Position numbers and translations under genes: made by a program. Shown here piece by piece: positions 1-6,668 of a stretch of DNA of 47,523 nucleotides (position 1 is the stretch's first letter; every line of letters begins with the position of its first letter). The stretch is from a virus, in the IMG/VR virus record IMGVR_UViG_3300036827_000033, positions 1 to 47,523 of that record. One strand, written 5' to 3'. The notes under the pieces are model-generated. The model was not told the origin of the DNA. It was given only the letters and a program-made list of their open reading frames with translations, and ran no database searches.

Positions 1-24
1 CGACAGGAGCGTGATGTCGCTCAT
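1..24 (-). CDS. 5' end of an unknown gene, cut by the left edge
   Basis: An ATG at position 24 opens a frame that runs off the left edge after eight codons (reads M-S-D-I-T-L-L-S). Its start overlaps the stop of the cupin-like gene by four bases (ATGA), the coupling used at many junctions in this genome. Too short to identify. Confidence 0.5.
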
Positions 25-527
25 GACCGCGCGCCGGCCTCGACGTACGCGTTGCGTCGAAAATACTCCACGTGGTCGACCAGCGCATCGTCGACCCAGA
101 AGCCCCACGAGCCGACGCGCTTGCCGATGAGGCCGATGGTCCATGTGTTCGGCCGAACCTCGGTGATGCGATGGAACGTGTCGCTCGTGATGCGGTTGAC
201 GTCGCCAGGCGCCAGCTCGCGCGTGTCGACATGCGAGCGGTCCGCCGACCATCGCTGCTCGGTGTACCCGCCGCTGACGATGAGGAAGTCGGCGAACGAC
301 CAGGGATGGTTGTGGAGATATCGATCCGCATCCGGCCGATGGATCTGATGGATCATCAACCGTCGATTCGCGATGCGCGGCAGCAGTGTGCGCGTCAGAT
401 ACGGCGAGCGGCTCGTGATGTCCATGATCACGTACGTGAACGCGTGGCCGTTCTGCGGCATCTGCGCGAGCGCGCCCGCGATGGCGCAGAGTCCGGCGCG
501 CGTGATGATGTCGAGCGTCCGATTCAT
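21..527 (-). CDS. cupin-like phage protein
   Basis: Predicted protein of 168 residues. The motif H-N-H-P-W (His72, His74) followed by a glycine-rich turn and a later His119 fits a small double-stranded beta-helix (cupin) with a His-based metal site. Phage genomes often carry such small cupin-like proteins of unknown substrate. The ATG at 527 is chosen over the one at 542 because GGAGG sits eight bases upstream and the ATG overlaps the preceding stop (ATGA). No catalytic role can be assigned; the cupin call rests on the His motif and predicted strands only. Confidence 0.6.
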   Translation of the reverse strand: MNRTLDIITRAGLCAIAGALAQMPQNGHAFTYVIMDITSRSPYLTRTLLPRIANRRLMIHQIHRPDADRYLHNHPWSFADFLIVSGGYTEQRWSADRSHVDTRELAPGDVNRITSDTFHRITEVRPNTWTIGLIGKRVGSWGFWVDDALVDHVEYFRRNAYVEAGARS

Positions 528-733
528 CCGCGCAGCCTCCATAGCGACGACTCGGCGCGCCGCGCTTCCTTCGTGTTCTCGGCGATGAGCAGCGCACGGA
601 CGAAGTCGATCGCCGCCGTCTCGAGCTCGTGCTGCGACGTCTCCGTCGTGACGCCGATGGAATTCGCAGCATCCGCATAGTCCGCGGCGCGACGGCGAAG
701 CTCGGCGCGGGCGCCGTCAATGACCGTGGACAC
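524..733 (-). CDS. hypothetical protein, 69 aa
   Basis: Small, mainly helical, charged protein (Ala-, Glu- and Arg-rich) with no motif I recognise. It begins with GTG, three bases after the stop of the Ala-Tyr repeat gene, and its stop overlaps the next start by four bases. Position and coupling support a real gene; function unknown. Confidence 0.6.
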   Translation of the reverse strand: MSTVIDGARAELRRRAADYADAANSIGVTTETSQHELETAAIDFVRALLIAENTKEARRAESSLWRLRG

Positions 734-736
734 GTC

Positions 737-1411
737 TCACGACTCCGTGAGCGCGATGGCGGATTCGAACGACGCGATCGACCGATCGATCGTCTCCTTG
801 CGGAGCTGCTTCCAGGCGTCGTCGGCGGCGGCGGCGGCGGCGTAGGCGGCGGCGTAGGCGGCGGCGGCGTAGGCGGCGTAGGCGGCGTCGGCGGCGTCGG
901 CGTAGGCGTAGGCGGCGTCGGCGGCGTCGGCGGCGTAGGCGGCGGCGTAGGCGGCGTCGTCGGCGGCGGCGGCGGCGGCGTCGGTTCCCTCCGTTTGGCA
1001 ACGCTTCGCCGCATTGCGCATTGCGTCGCGATGCTCTTTGTCAGGATGGACCGACGCGGCAGAAAAAAGCGCAATCGGAACGATATGGCGAATCGTCTTC
1101 TCGATGACGATCCTCAGAAATTTCGCCTCATCGACTACGCCCTTACTGCCAAGCTGCGCGAGTCCCGCGCGACGCAGCCCCTTTGCGCGGGCCGCATCGC
1201 TCGACCATTGAGAATCGTTGATGATGATCTTGTGTTCGCGCACGACATTCGCCACGCATTCGGGCTTATCGCCGTGCGGACGACCCAACGCGAAGCAGAC
1301 CGCGGCCTCGATGCACATCTTGCCCGGCTCCGGGGTTCCGACGCCTTCGCATAGTCCAGCATCGATCGTCTTCAGCAGTTTCGTGGCGACCGCTTTGGTA
1401 ATCGTCTTCAT
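737..1411 (-). CDS. Ala-Tyr repeat protein with conserved N-terminal domain
   Basis: About 224 residues. Residues 1-140 form an ordinary globular-looking domain with conserved-looking blocks (P-G-K-M-C-I-E-A-A-V-C, L-G-R-P-H-G-D, N-D-S-Q-W-S-S). Residues of about 148-200 are a low-complexity run of AAYAA, AADAA and AADDAA units encoded by GCC/TAC/GAC triplet repeats, ending in a charged helix. Phage and metagenome proteins with this domain plus Ala-Tyr repeats are known to me as hypotheticals, some annotated as putative immunity proteins. An earlier ATG at 1426 is possible; 1411 has an AAGG-type ribosome site. The C-terminal block seen in the related gene at the right edge is absent here. Function unknown. 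Confidence 0.75.
   Translation of the reverse strand: MKTITKAVATKLLKTIDAGLCEGVGTPEPGKMCIEAAVCFALGRPHGDKPECVANVVREHKIIINDSQWSSDAARAKGLRRAGLAQLGSKGVVDEAKFLRIVIEKTIRHIVPIALFSAASVHPDKEHRDAMRNAAKRCQTEGTDAAAAAADDAAYAAAYAADAADAAYAYADAADAAYAAYAAAAYAAAYAAAAAADDAWKQLRKETIDRSIASFESAIALTES
805..985. repeat. GC-rich triplet tandem repeat inside the Ala-Tyr gene
   Basis: Imperfect runs of GGC/GCG triplets punctuated by GTA and GTC, encoding the Ala/Tyr/Asp low-complexity tract on the minus strand. Such tracts vary in length by slippage. A similar but distinct repeat ends the window at the right edge. Confidence 0.85.
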
Positions 1412-1439
1412 CGAAATTCCCTTCATTCCATCGACCCGC

Positions 1440-1660
1440 TTACGCCTTCACCGCCCCGTCGAAGTCGCTGTTGAACCGCTCGGGGTCAATCGGCCAGATT
1501 CCCAAATTAACCCATCCCGCTTCCATCGCGATTCCTCTTCGGGCGATACCATCCGCATTACTTCCGATAATCGTCCGCGCGCCGATGGCGTTTGCTTTGG
1601 AGGGTGCCGCCGCGCGACACGTAATCCAAATGCGTCGCGAATGTAAAATCGTCGGCCATG
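1440..1660 (-). pseudogene. small gene split between two frames (frameshift)
   Basis: Two adjacent frames look coding. ATG at 1660 opens a frame (M-A-D-D-F-T-F-A-T-H-L-D-Y-V) that closes at 1558. A second frame, one base ahead, carries a well-composed stretch from about 1590 to the stop at 1440, including G-W-V-N-L-G-I-W-P-I-D and F-N-S-D-F-D-G. Joined, they would give about 73 residues. About 71 % of codons in the second frame end in G or C, against about 56 % in the rival frame. That rival, 1448-1714, has a better ribosome site (GGAGG) but poorer codon use. It may be an indel, a sequencing error or programmed frameshifting. Confidence 0.4.
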
Positions 1661-1701
1661 CGCCGGGTTAGATCGAATTTTCATCCGTCCATCAATTTGC
1701 A

Positions 1702-1890
1702 TCATCGCCGACATTGCGTGCCTCCATTCAGCCCGTCCAAGTCTTCCTGAAACTCGCCGCGAAGGTCTCGCTCCACGTCCTCTTCCGCGTCAGCGATGAG
1801 CCGGTCGATGTCTTCAACCACGTCGGGGTCGATTACCGGCAACGTCCCGTCGCGACGGCCCTCGGCGATTAAGGTGTCGAGCTTGGTCAT
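1702..1890 (-). CDS. acidic hypothetical protein, 62 aa
   Basis: Small acidic helical protein (many Asp and Glu, for example D-V-V-E-D-I-D and E-E-D-V-E-R-D). Its ATG overlaps the preceding stop by four bases, so it is translationally coupled to the Cys-rich gene. No family recognised. Confidence 0.6.
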   Translation of the reverse strand: MTKLDTLIAEGRRDGTLPVIDPDVVEDIDRLIADAEEDVERDLRGEFQEDLDGLNGGTQCRR

Positions 1891-2132
1891 TGCTCGTTAC
1901 TCCGTTCTGCTTTGAGGGCGTTCACAATGACGTCGGGGGCGAAACACTTCTTGAGCGCCTTCATGCCCCGATCCGGCTTGCCGACGCGACCGCAAATGAT
2001 TCTGTCGCTCGCCTTCCGGTTGTCAGTTCCGTACCGGCATCGACACTGGTTTATCTTGCACCGGCTCTTGTGGGCATGAGTGTGTCCACAGATGCAATTA
2101 ACCATCTTCATCGTTCGCTCTAATCCGCTCAT
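1887..2132 (-). CDS. Cys/His-rich small protein, possible zinc binder
   Basis: Predicted protein of 81 residues with an N-terminal Cys/His cluster (C-I-C-G-H-T-H-A-H, then C-K-I-N-Q-C-R-C) and a basic middle. The spacing suggests one zinc-binding knuckle and a nucleic-acid or protein contact, but no named family fits. The start is at 2132, where ATGA overlaps the stop of the gene before it. Confidence 0.6.
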   Translation of the reverse strand: MSGLERTMKMVNCICGHTHAHKSRCKINQCRCRYGTDNRKASDRIICGRVGKPDRGMKALKKCFAPDVIVNALKAERSNEQ

Positions 2133-2434
2133 TGAAAACGCTCCTCGTAAACGCCCTGCAAATGCCCGCGGTGCGCGTTGAGAATGTCGGCACGCTCAAG
2201 GAACGACTCCCACCGCCGCGAGAACCGCAGCGACAGGTCCGAGTTGCGGCCTTCGTCGTTGTCGATGTGGCAGAAAACCGACTCTTCCAGGTCCGCGGCG
2301 TCGAACGATTCCATGAACTCGGCGGTTAGCTTCACCCGCACGCGCTCGGGTAGGTCGTCGAATAGCGCGGTAACGCTGGCGCGGAGCAAGCGGTCGGTGG
2401 CTTCGGAAATTGTGGGGTTATTGGCTAATGACAT
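2129..2434 (-). CDS. hypothetical protein, 101 aa
   Basis: Helical acidic protein with no recognised motif. An AT-rich stretch and GGAAGC-type ribosome site lie before the ATG at 2434, 13 bases after the stop of the coiled-coil gene. It heads a coupled set of three small genes (2434 to 1702). Confidence 0.6.
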   Translation of the reverse strand: MSLANNPTISEATDRLLRASVTALFDDLPERVRVKLTAEFMESFDAADLEESVFCHIDNDEGRNSDLSLRFSRRWESFLERADILNAHRGHLQGVYEERFQ

Positions 2435-2447
2435 TGCAAGCTTCCCG

Positions 2448-2900
2448 TTAAACCGCCATCGATGAGTAATCCCCGCTTTCTAAACAATCTGCCCAATCAT
2501 CGAGCCCCGCGGCTCGAAGATCAGCGACGACTCGCGATTGAGCATCTCGCATCACCGCGTCATAAATGTTACAAGCGCGATTAGCGGACGAAATGGCCTC
2601 GCGCATCGTGGCGTTGGTTCGTTTCGTTAATTCTCGAAGTCCCGGCTCTTCGCCGGGATTCTCCGAAACAATCTCGCGTTGAAGGCATGCGATGTGACAA
2701 CGGATGGCGTCACTAAAATCGCCAACATCGCCGTTGTACAGGCGATTGGATGGATCGCGTTGGCGGCGCTCGGTATCGCGCTGTCGGTCCCGTTCTTTTT
2801 CGCGTTCGCTTTCGCGGCGACGCAGGTCGTCCACGTCTCTGCGGTAACGCTCGGCCTCATATTTCGCGTCGCGCAATTCCGATTCGGTTGTCGTTTCCAT
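2448..2900 (-). CDS. coiled-coil hypothetical protein, 150 aa
   Basis: The first 50 residues are very rich in Arg, Glu and Asp (R-R-R-E-S-E-R-E-K-E-R-D), typical of a charged single helix or coiled coil; the rest is helical with Cys residues. The frame stays open upstream to 3287, but that part overlaps the repressor and has a poor composition. ATG at 2900 has AGGAG nine bases before it and is chosen. Function unknown. Confidence 0.6.
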   Translation of the reverse strand: METTTESELRDAKYEAERYRRDVDDLRRRESEREKERDRQRDTERRQRDPSNRLYNGDVGDFSDAIRCHIACLQREIVSENPGEEPGLRELTKRTNATMREAISSANRACNIYDAVMRDAQSRVVADLRAAGLDDWADCLESGDYSSMAV

Positions 2901-2989
2901 TGCCGTTACTCCTGTTTCGCCGCTCCTGTCGGTGGCGGGGTTACTTCGCCGTCTCGCCGGGGAGAACCATGTCGGGGTTGCCGGGCGGA

Positions 2990-3250
2990 CTACTTCGCCA
3001 TCTGCCCAGGCCGCGGCGTCTCGGGATCGATCAGTTGCGTCAACTCGATGGCCTTGATGCCGAGCACGCGTGCGATCTTGGGGAACATCTTTCCTTTGGG
3101 GATGCACTTGCCGGATTCCCAAAGGCTCACCGCGCTCACCGAAACACCAACCTTGCGGGCAAGTCCCGTCTGATCCAGTCCGGCGGCGAGGCGATAACGG
3201 CGAAGTTGGGTCATGAATTTTGCGGCGTCCGGTGCCATCTGCGTTACCAT
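2990..3250 (-). CDS. XRE-family helix-turn-helix regulator (Cro/CI-like)
   Basis: An 86-residue protein that is almost all helix-turn-helix: residues of about 13-65 (L-R-R-Y-R-L-A-A-G-L-D-Q-T-G-L-A-R-K, then V-S-V-S-A-V-S-L-W-E-S-G) match the XRE fold. Size fits a Cro-like regulator. It is divergent from a second XRE gene at 3349 across a 98-base AT-rich spacer, the classic arrangement of a phage switch. The minus-strand direction is that of the accessory genes to its left, so it may control or head that unit. Confidence 0.85.
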   Translation of the reverse strand: MVTQMAPDAAKFMTQLRRYRLAAGLDQTGLARKVGVSVSAVSLWESGKCIPKGKMFPKIARVLGIKAIELTQLIDPETPRPGQMAK

Positions 3251-3348
3251 GATTAGAGAACTTACGAGAGCTATTGAGAACTGTCAAGAGTATTCATCGG
3301 ATTTTTTATCGAGTCTAGTCGAGATTTTTTGAGTAGTTCCGGTAAGTT
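3251..3348. promoter_or_regulatory. divergent promoter and operator region between two XRE genes
   Basis: This spacer is much more AT-rich than its surroundings, with several T-runs. It holds a direct repeat GAGAACT (near 3255 and 3275), an inverted pair AACTTAC (near 3258) and GTAAGTT (3341-3347), and the 9-mer TTCCGGTAA at 3337-3345. The reverse complement of that 9-mer recurs at 4365-4373 ahead of the peptidase gene. These are candidate operators. The exact -35/-10 boxes are not clear. Confidence 0.5.
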
Positions 3349-3687
3349 GTGGTGGTGGAACAACTTGCAAAGGCTAAAAAATTAGTTGTGGAGTACAGAA
3401 TTGTGAGGGGGTGGACGCAACACGAGCTGTCTGAGAAATCCGGCGTTGGCTATAGCACCATCACGCGGATTGAAACTGCGGTCGCCCCATTTCCCACCCG
3501 TCGCATCATGCAGAAGCTAGCTGCCGCCTTCGGCAAGCACTACGACCCGGACAAGATCGCCTTCGTGGACGAATCGCCCCTATTGAAGATCGGCACATTC
3601 AAAGGCTCGGAACTCCAATCCCAAGCCGCCAGCTCCGGCAAAAAGGCCAAAGCCGCGGACGAGCGGAAGAAAAAGGCGAGAGAATGA
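3349..3687 (+). CDS. XRE-family repressor-like protein
   Basis: Predicted 112 residues. Residues 8-62 form a helix-turn-helix (R-G-W-T-Q-H-E-L-S-E-K-S-G-V-G-Y-S-T-I-T-R-I-E), followed by a linker and a Lys-rich tail. One of few plus-strand genes, so it is likely expressed in the prophage state. It converges on, and overlaps or abuts, the 3' end of the ImmA-like gene. ImmR-type repressors paired with ImmA-type peptidases are known from conjugative elements and phages; pairing here is an inference from position. Start is one of several GTG codons near 3349; no strong ribosome site. Confidence 0.8.
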   Translation: MVVEQLAKAKKLVVEYRIVRGWTQHELSEKSGVGYSTITRIETAVAPFPTRRIMQKLAAAFGKHYDPDKIAFVDESPLLKIGTFKGSELQSQAASSGKKAKAADERKKKARE

Positions 3688-3689
3688 GC

Positions 3690-4328
3690 CTACGCCATCG
3701 CGCGAAGCTGGGGAATCCGGTTCTCCGCGAACCATTGCGCGGCCTGCGCCCCGTTCAAGAATCGCGGCGGCGGGAAAGGCAGGATCGTCCCGACCGGCTC
3801 GCCGTCCTCGGTGCACAGTTCCCGCCAGACGGTCGGAAGGTCGTTGCACAGGTCGCACACGATGCCCCGGTCCATCGTGAACGCGTTATGCCGCGCCGAC
3901 CACTTGGGCAGTCCGTTAATCACGTCGCCGATCGCGGCTGGCTTGCCACACTTGCCGCACAGGTAGTCCCGAAGCACAATTGTCGCCGCCGCCTGATTGG
4001 GCGACTTCTCCGGCGCGGGGTCAAGCGATTCCAGCGTCGCGTCGCCGCCCTGCCCGAGATATTGCTCGGTGAGCGCAAGCGTCGCGTCCGCAAACTGATC
4101 CGCATCCGCTTCGTCGTCGCTGGCGCGTCCATGCGCTTCGACCCACGCGTGACGCAACTCGTGGAACAATTCGCGCTTGCGCTCGTGCCGTTTCAGCTCG
4201 GCACTCAGAAGGATGCGACAGGATCGGGGGTCGATCTTCGCACGGCGGGGCTGGCCGTTGAGCATGATCGGTGCCGAACTAATCTCAATCACATAACGCC
4301 GCTGGTCGATGTCGAAATGCACGATCAA
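3690..4328 (-). CDS. ImmA/IrrE-like zinc metallopeptidase with zinc ribbon
   Basis: A 212-residue protein. The motif H-E-L-R-H at 56-60, inside E-L-F-H-E-L-R-H-A-W, is the HExxH zinc site of the ImmA/IrrE (gluzincin-like) family, whose members cleave or inactivate XRE repressors to release lysogeny. A second pair of C-x-x-C motifs (Cys124/127 and Cys158/161) gives a C-terminal four-Cys zinc ribbon, an addition to the minimal peptidase. It is convergent with the XRE gene at 3349. Likely role: antirepressor peptidase (inference). Confidence 0.75.
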   Translation of the reverse strand: MIVHFDIDQRRYVIEISSAPIMLNGQPRRAKIDPRSCRILLSAELKRHERKRELFHELRHAWVEAHGRASDDEADADQFADATLALTEQYLGQGGDATLESLDPAPEKSPNQAAATIVLRDYLCGKCGKPAAIGDVINGLPKWSARHNAFTMDRGIVCDLCNDLPTVWRELCTEDGEPVGTILPFPPPRFLNGAQAAQWFAENRIPQLRAMA

Positions 4329-4441
4329 CTCCCGGTTACGGCCCGCCCTGGCCTGAATTGCTCATTACCGGAAATTACCCTAACCCACGATTCGGCGGCG
4401 GTCAAGCAATTTGTTCGGGATTTGTTTTTTGGGCGGCAAAC
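4329..4441. promoter_or_regulatory. divergent promoter region of the peptidase gene
   Basis: This is the spacer between the minus-strand peptidase and a plus-strand micro-ORF. It carries TTACCGGAA at 4365-4373, the exact reverse complement of the 9-mer found upstream of the XRE repressor, and a nearby C-C-G-G-T-T-A-C variant at 4332. This is a candidate shared operator. A T-rich stretch (4418-4433) may hold the plus-strand promoter. Confidence 0.4.
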
Positions 4442-4537
4442 ATGACCCGCATCGAACTCTGGCAAGCGTTCTTCACCGCCCTGATGCTCGGCTGTCCGGT
4501 GGCGTTTTGGGGTTGGGTGGTGGGGAAGCGGAAATAA
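4442..4537 (+). CDS. 31-aa single-span membrane micro-protein
   Basis: ATG at 4442 encodes a 31-residue peptide with one hydrophobic span (F-F-T-A-L-M-L-G-C-P-V-A-F-W-G-W-V-V-G) and a basic tail G-K-R-K. It sits between the ImmA-like gene and a zinc-ribbon membrane protein gene in the same direction. No clear ribosome site, so support is only composition and context. Confidence 0.4.
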   Translation: MTRIELWQAFFTALMLGCPVAFWGWVVGKRK

Positions 4538-4541
4538 ACAA

Positions 4542-4560
4542 GCCCCGGTTTGGCCGGGGC
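4542..4560 (-). terminator. hairpin, probable terminator of the late operon
   Basis: Perfect 7-bp stem (GCCCCGG/CCGGGGC) with a 5-base loop. Read on the minus strand it is followed by TTGTTTATTT, which fits an intrinsic terminator that would stop late transcription running leftward past the convergent zinc-ribbon gene. On the plus strand there is no T-run. Confidence 0.5.
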
Positions 4561-4597
4561 GGGAGTGAACGATGAGATTTAACAGGCGAGTGAAAAC

Positions 4598-4948
4598 ATG
4601 CCACTAATCCAATGTCCAGAATGCGGGCAACAAATTAGCTCGATGGCGGCGACTTGCCCGCAATGCGCGTTTCCAATTCATCAATCGGGATTGCGAGCGG
4701 GCAGGCTGAATCCATCTCATTCGGGTCGGATCGTGACGACGGAGAAAACCGGGAAGGGATTGAAGGCACAACAACTGCTTGCCGTGTGCCTGCTGATTAC
4801 GTCGGTAACGATGCTCTGCTTTCTTGCCAGCGAATCGAGCAAGGGCAACGACCTTGATATAAGGCTTGCCGCATGGGGGCTTTCGACCTTCATCTCGGTT
4901 TGTTGGCTCGCTTATGTTTCCGTCGCGAAGTGGTGGCGTCACGGTTGA
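4598..4948 (+). CDS. zinc-ribbon membrane protein
   Basis: Predicted 116 residues. The N-terminus is a zinc ribbon (C-P-E-C-G and C-P-Q-C near residues 6-24). It is followed by a polar linker and two hydrophobic spans (about 58-76 and 90-110). Small zinc-ribbon proteins with two membrane spans are common and uncharacterised. A plus-strand gene in the lysogeny segment, it could be a prophage-expressed (lysogenic conversion) protein; that is inference. It converges with the Cys-rich gene at 4951. Confidence 0.65.
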   Translation: MPLIQCPECGQQISSMAATCPQCAFPIHQSGLRAGRLNPSHSGRIVTTEKTGKGLKAQQLLAVCLLITSVTMLCFLASESSKGNDLDIRLAAWGLSTFISVCWLAYVSVAKWWRHG

Positions 4949-4950
4949 GC

Positions 4951-5196
4951 TTATTTCGGTATCTCCACATCCGTCGTTCCGCTCCCGTCACATCCACACC
5001 CGCCTTCAGTTTTGTCGCGCTCAAGCAGTTCTTCGATTTGCTCGTCGCTGGCGGGGAATTTTCCGGCGGGGCAGAAACCGCTTCGCGAGCGATCGACAAT
5101 GTTTACTGGGTTTAAGGGATCGTAAGAGCAATCCATCCGAAGTTCTTTCGGAAGATTGCGCGCGTACTTGCATCGATGACAGATGGCTTCGCGCAT
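4951..5196 (-). CDS. Cys-rich small protein, 81 aa
   Basis: C-H-R-C near the N-terminus, further Cys residues (D-C-S-Y, F-C-P-A-G) and a G-G-C-G-C-D-G loop near the C-terminus suggest a small metal- or disulfide-stabilised fold. It follows the tail-tip gene at 5197 without a gap and is the last gene of the leftward late operon. No family recognised. Confidence 0.6.
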   Translation of the reverse strand: MREAICHRCKYARNLPKELRMDCSYDPLNPVNIVDRSRSGFCPAGKFPASDEQIEELLERDKTEGGCGCDGSGTTDVEIPK

Positions 5197-5823
5197 TTAG
5201 GAGGGGGTAATCGTTATGACACCACTATTTGCCAGATTGCTAGTGACGCATGTAGTCAACGTGTTGGAAATTCCGCTATGACTGGATGTGCAGTCGGATA
5301 GGGAAACGCTACCCGAGAAGATGCTTCCGAAACCAGATGCACAGAGAATAGACATCGCCCCGCCAAATCGAACAAAGATCCATTGGACATCAACCTGAGA
5401 AGTCGTCGTGACGCAAGTTCCCCCACTATATTGCTGGTTCACTAAAACCGCGTGATCGTAGGTATAATCCCATCGGCAAAATGAACCGATCGTCTGATTC
5501 TGTGTAATCGTGATTGTCGATCCGATTGAACCGATCAGTTGTTGAGCAACGCCCCCGATTGTTACGCAGCCGCAAAAGGTGATCGGCGTTGTAACCGTCA
5601 AAATCCAGGTGAGCGGCGTGGTGGTCGAACATTGGGAACACGGTGTTCCGGCCGCACAACAGCAGGGTTGCGGGGACGCCGGATCGTGCGCCTTCATCTT
5701 CCCATCGCTGCCACGGCGCATCTTCCCGTCGCTGCCGCGCTGTAGTTTCGCCAGCGTCGGCAACCGCCACCACGGCCCGGCGCGCGGCGTCCAGAGCGAC
5801 GGACTCCATAACGCGGCGCTCAT
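5197..5823 (-). CDS. Cys-rich tail-tip or fibre-like protein
   Basis: The 208-residue reading starts at 5823, where ATGA overlaps the stop of the gene before it. The longer frame upstream is a shadow. The N-terminal region has a doubled R-G-S-D-G-K-M unit, followed by P-C-C-C and P-C-S-Q-C. The rest is Thr/Ser/Gly-rich beta-strand-like sequence. Layout resembles the last structural gene of prophages I recall from planctomycetes. It is probably virion-surface exposed; no enzymatic motif. Confidence 0.55.
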   Translation of the reverse strand: MSAALWSPSLWTPRAGPWWRLPTLAKLQRGSDGKMRRGSDGKMKAHDPASPQPCCCAAGTPCSQCSTTTPLTWILTVTTPITFCGCVTIGGVAQQLIGSIGSTITITQNQTIGSFCRWDYTYDHAVLVNQQYSGGTCVTTTSQVDVQWIFVRFGGAMSILCASGFGSIFSGSVSLSDCTSSHSGISNTLTTCVTSNLANSGVITITPS

Positions 5824-6668
5824 GTACACGCCTTCCAATCGTTCCCGTTGATGCGGATGAAGGGCTTCCCGTCCGTGTGGAGATAGCCGGTAATGCTTCC
5901 CACAAATACTTTTGTGATCGGCGTTCCCGAAGTCAGATCGTGCGTCGATTGGCCAACTTCTGCGGAATTCAGGACGTAGCAGTTGTCGGCGGATGGGACC
6001 GTACCGAAGTCGGCTTCTGCAAGCGTAGTGGTTAGGTCGGGCGACGCAGCACCGGTGGAGAGAATCCGCCCGTTGTATTTTCCCCCTCCCGTGCAATCCC
6101 CCGTCACCTTAACGAGTACGCTGCGGCTCAGAGGCAGCGATAGCGAAAGGAAAACAAACTTATCGCCCGTTCCGGATTCCTTAAATAGGATCTTGGCCGC
6201 GCCCGCGCTTGCGGATTGCATTTTGTCAGTGGTCGCCGTGACCGTTGCCCACGAGTCGTTCGCATCGACAACATTTACCTTTGCGGGGAAAATGCCAGAC
6301 GCGAAGGCGCGACCGTTAAGCCCGCTCGCAATCGGCTCGGCAGTAATAACAAAACTATCAAAATGGGTTGCGATCGCAGGCGTGACTCCGCTCAACATGA
6401 CGCGGGATTTGAAGAGGTCTTGGTTTTCGGTGGGGGTGATGAGCGCGGTATCGATTCCGAGCACGCCGAACTGGTCGACGTTCGCCCCGCTGGAATTCTT
6501 GACCGTGACGATAACCGCACTGTCGGCTAGATTCGCGCCGGGGCCATCGCCGCCGGAGATTATCCCCCGCGAGCGGGCGTATCGCGCGGCGTCGATAAAG
6601 AGGGAGGTTTGTGCCGCGGATGGCTGGAACGGATCGCCCGGCCGCGGCTTGGCGAGTGGATCTGGCAT
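5820..6668 (-). CDS. tail-associated structural protein, 282 aa
   Basis: The N-terminus (R-P-G-D-P-F-Q-P-S-A-A, then S-L-F-I-D-A-A-R) matches a motif I recall from planctomycete prophage tail-tip proteins. The rest is beta-rich. It lies between a probable baseplate-type gene and the Cys-rich gene, starting one base before the upstream stop region. No catalytic motif. Tail tip or fibre support role is inferred from position. Confidence 0.55.
   Translation of the reverse strand: MPDPLAKPRPGDPFQPSAAQTSLFIDAARYARSRGIISGGDGPGANLADSAVIVTVKNSSGANVDQFGVLGIDTALITPTENQDLFKSRVMLSGVTPAIATHFDSFVITAEPIASGLNGRAFASGIFPAKVNVVDANDSWATVTATTDKMQSASAGAAKILFKESGTGDKFVFLSLSLPLSRSVLVKVTGDCTGGGKYNGRILSTGAASPDLTTTLAEADFGTVPSADNCYVLNSAEVGQSTHDLTSGTPITKVFVGSITGYLHTDGKPFIRINGNDWKACT

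Noticed and set aside
629-1354. Long plus-strand ORF over the Ala-Tyr gene, plus an Arg-rich minus-strand ORF at 717-1001
   Set aside because: These are other frames of the triplet repeat; low-complexity Gly/Val and Arg runs with no ribosome site.
2901-3287. Upstream extension of the coiled-coil gene
   Set aside because: It overlaps the XRE gene in another frame and an AGGAG-led ATG exists at 2900.
5824-6096. Upstream extension of the Cys-rich tail gene
   Set aside because: Different composition and it overlaps the 282-residue gene; the coupled ATG at 5823 is better.
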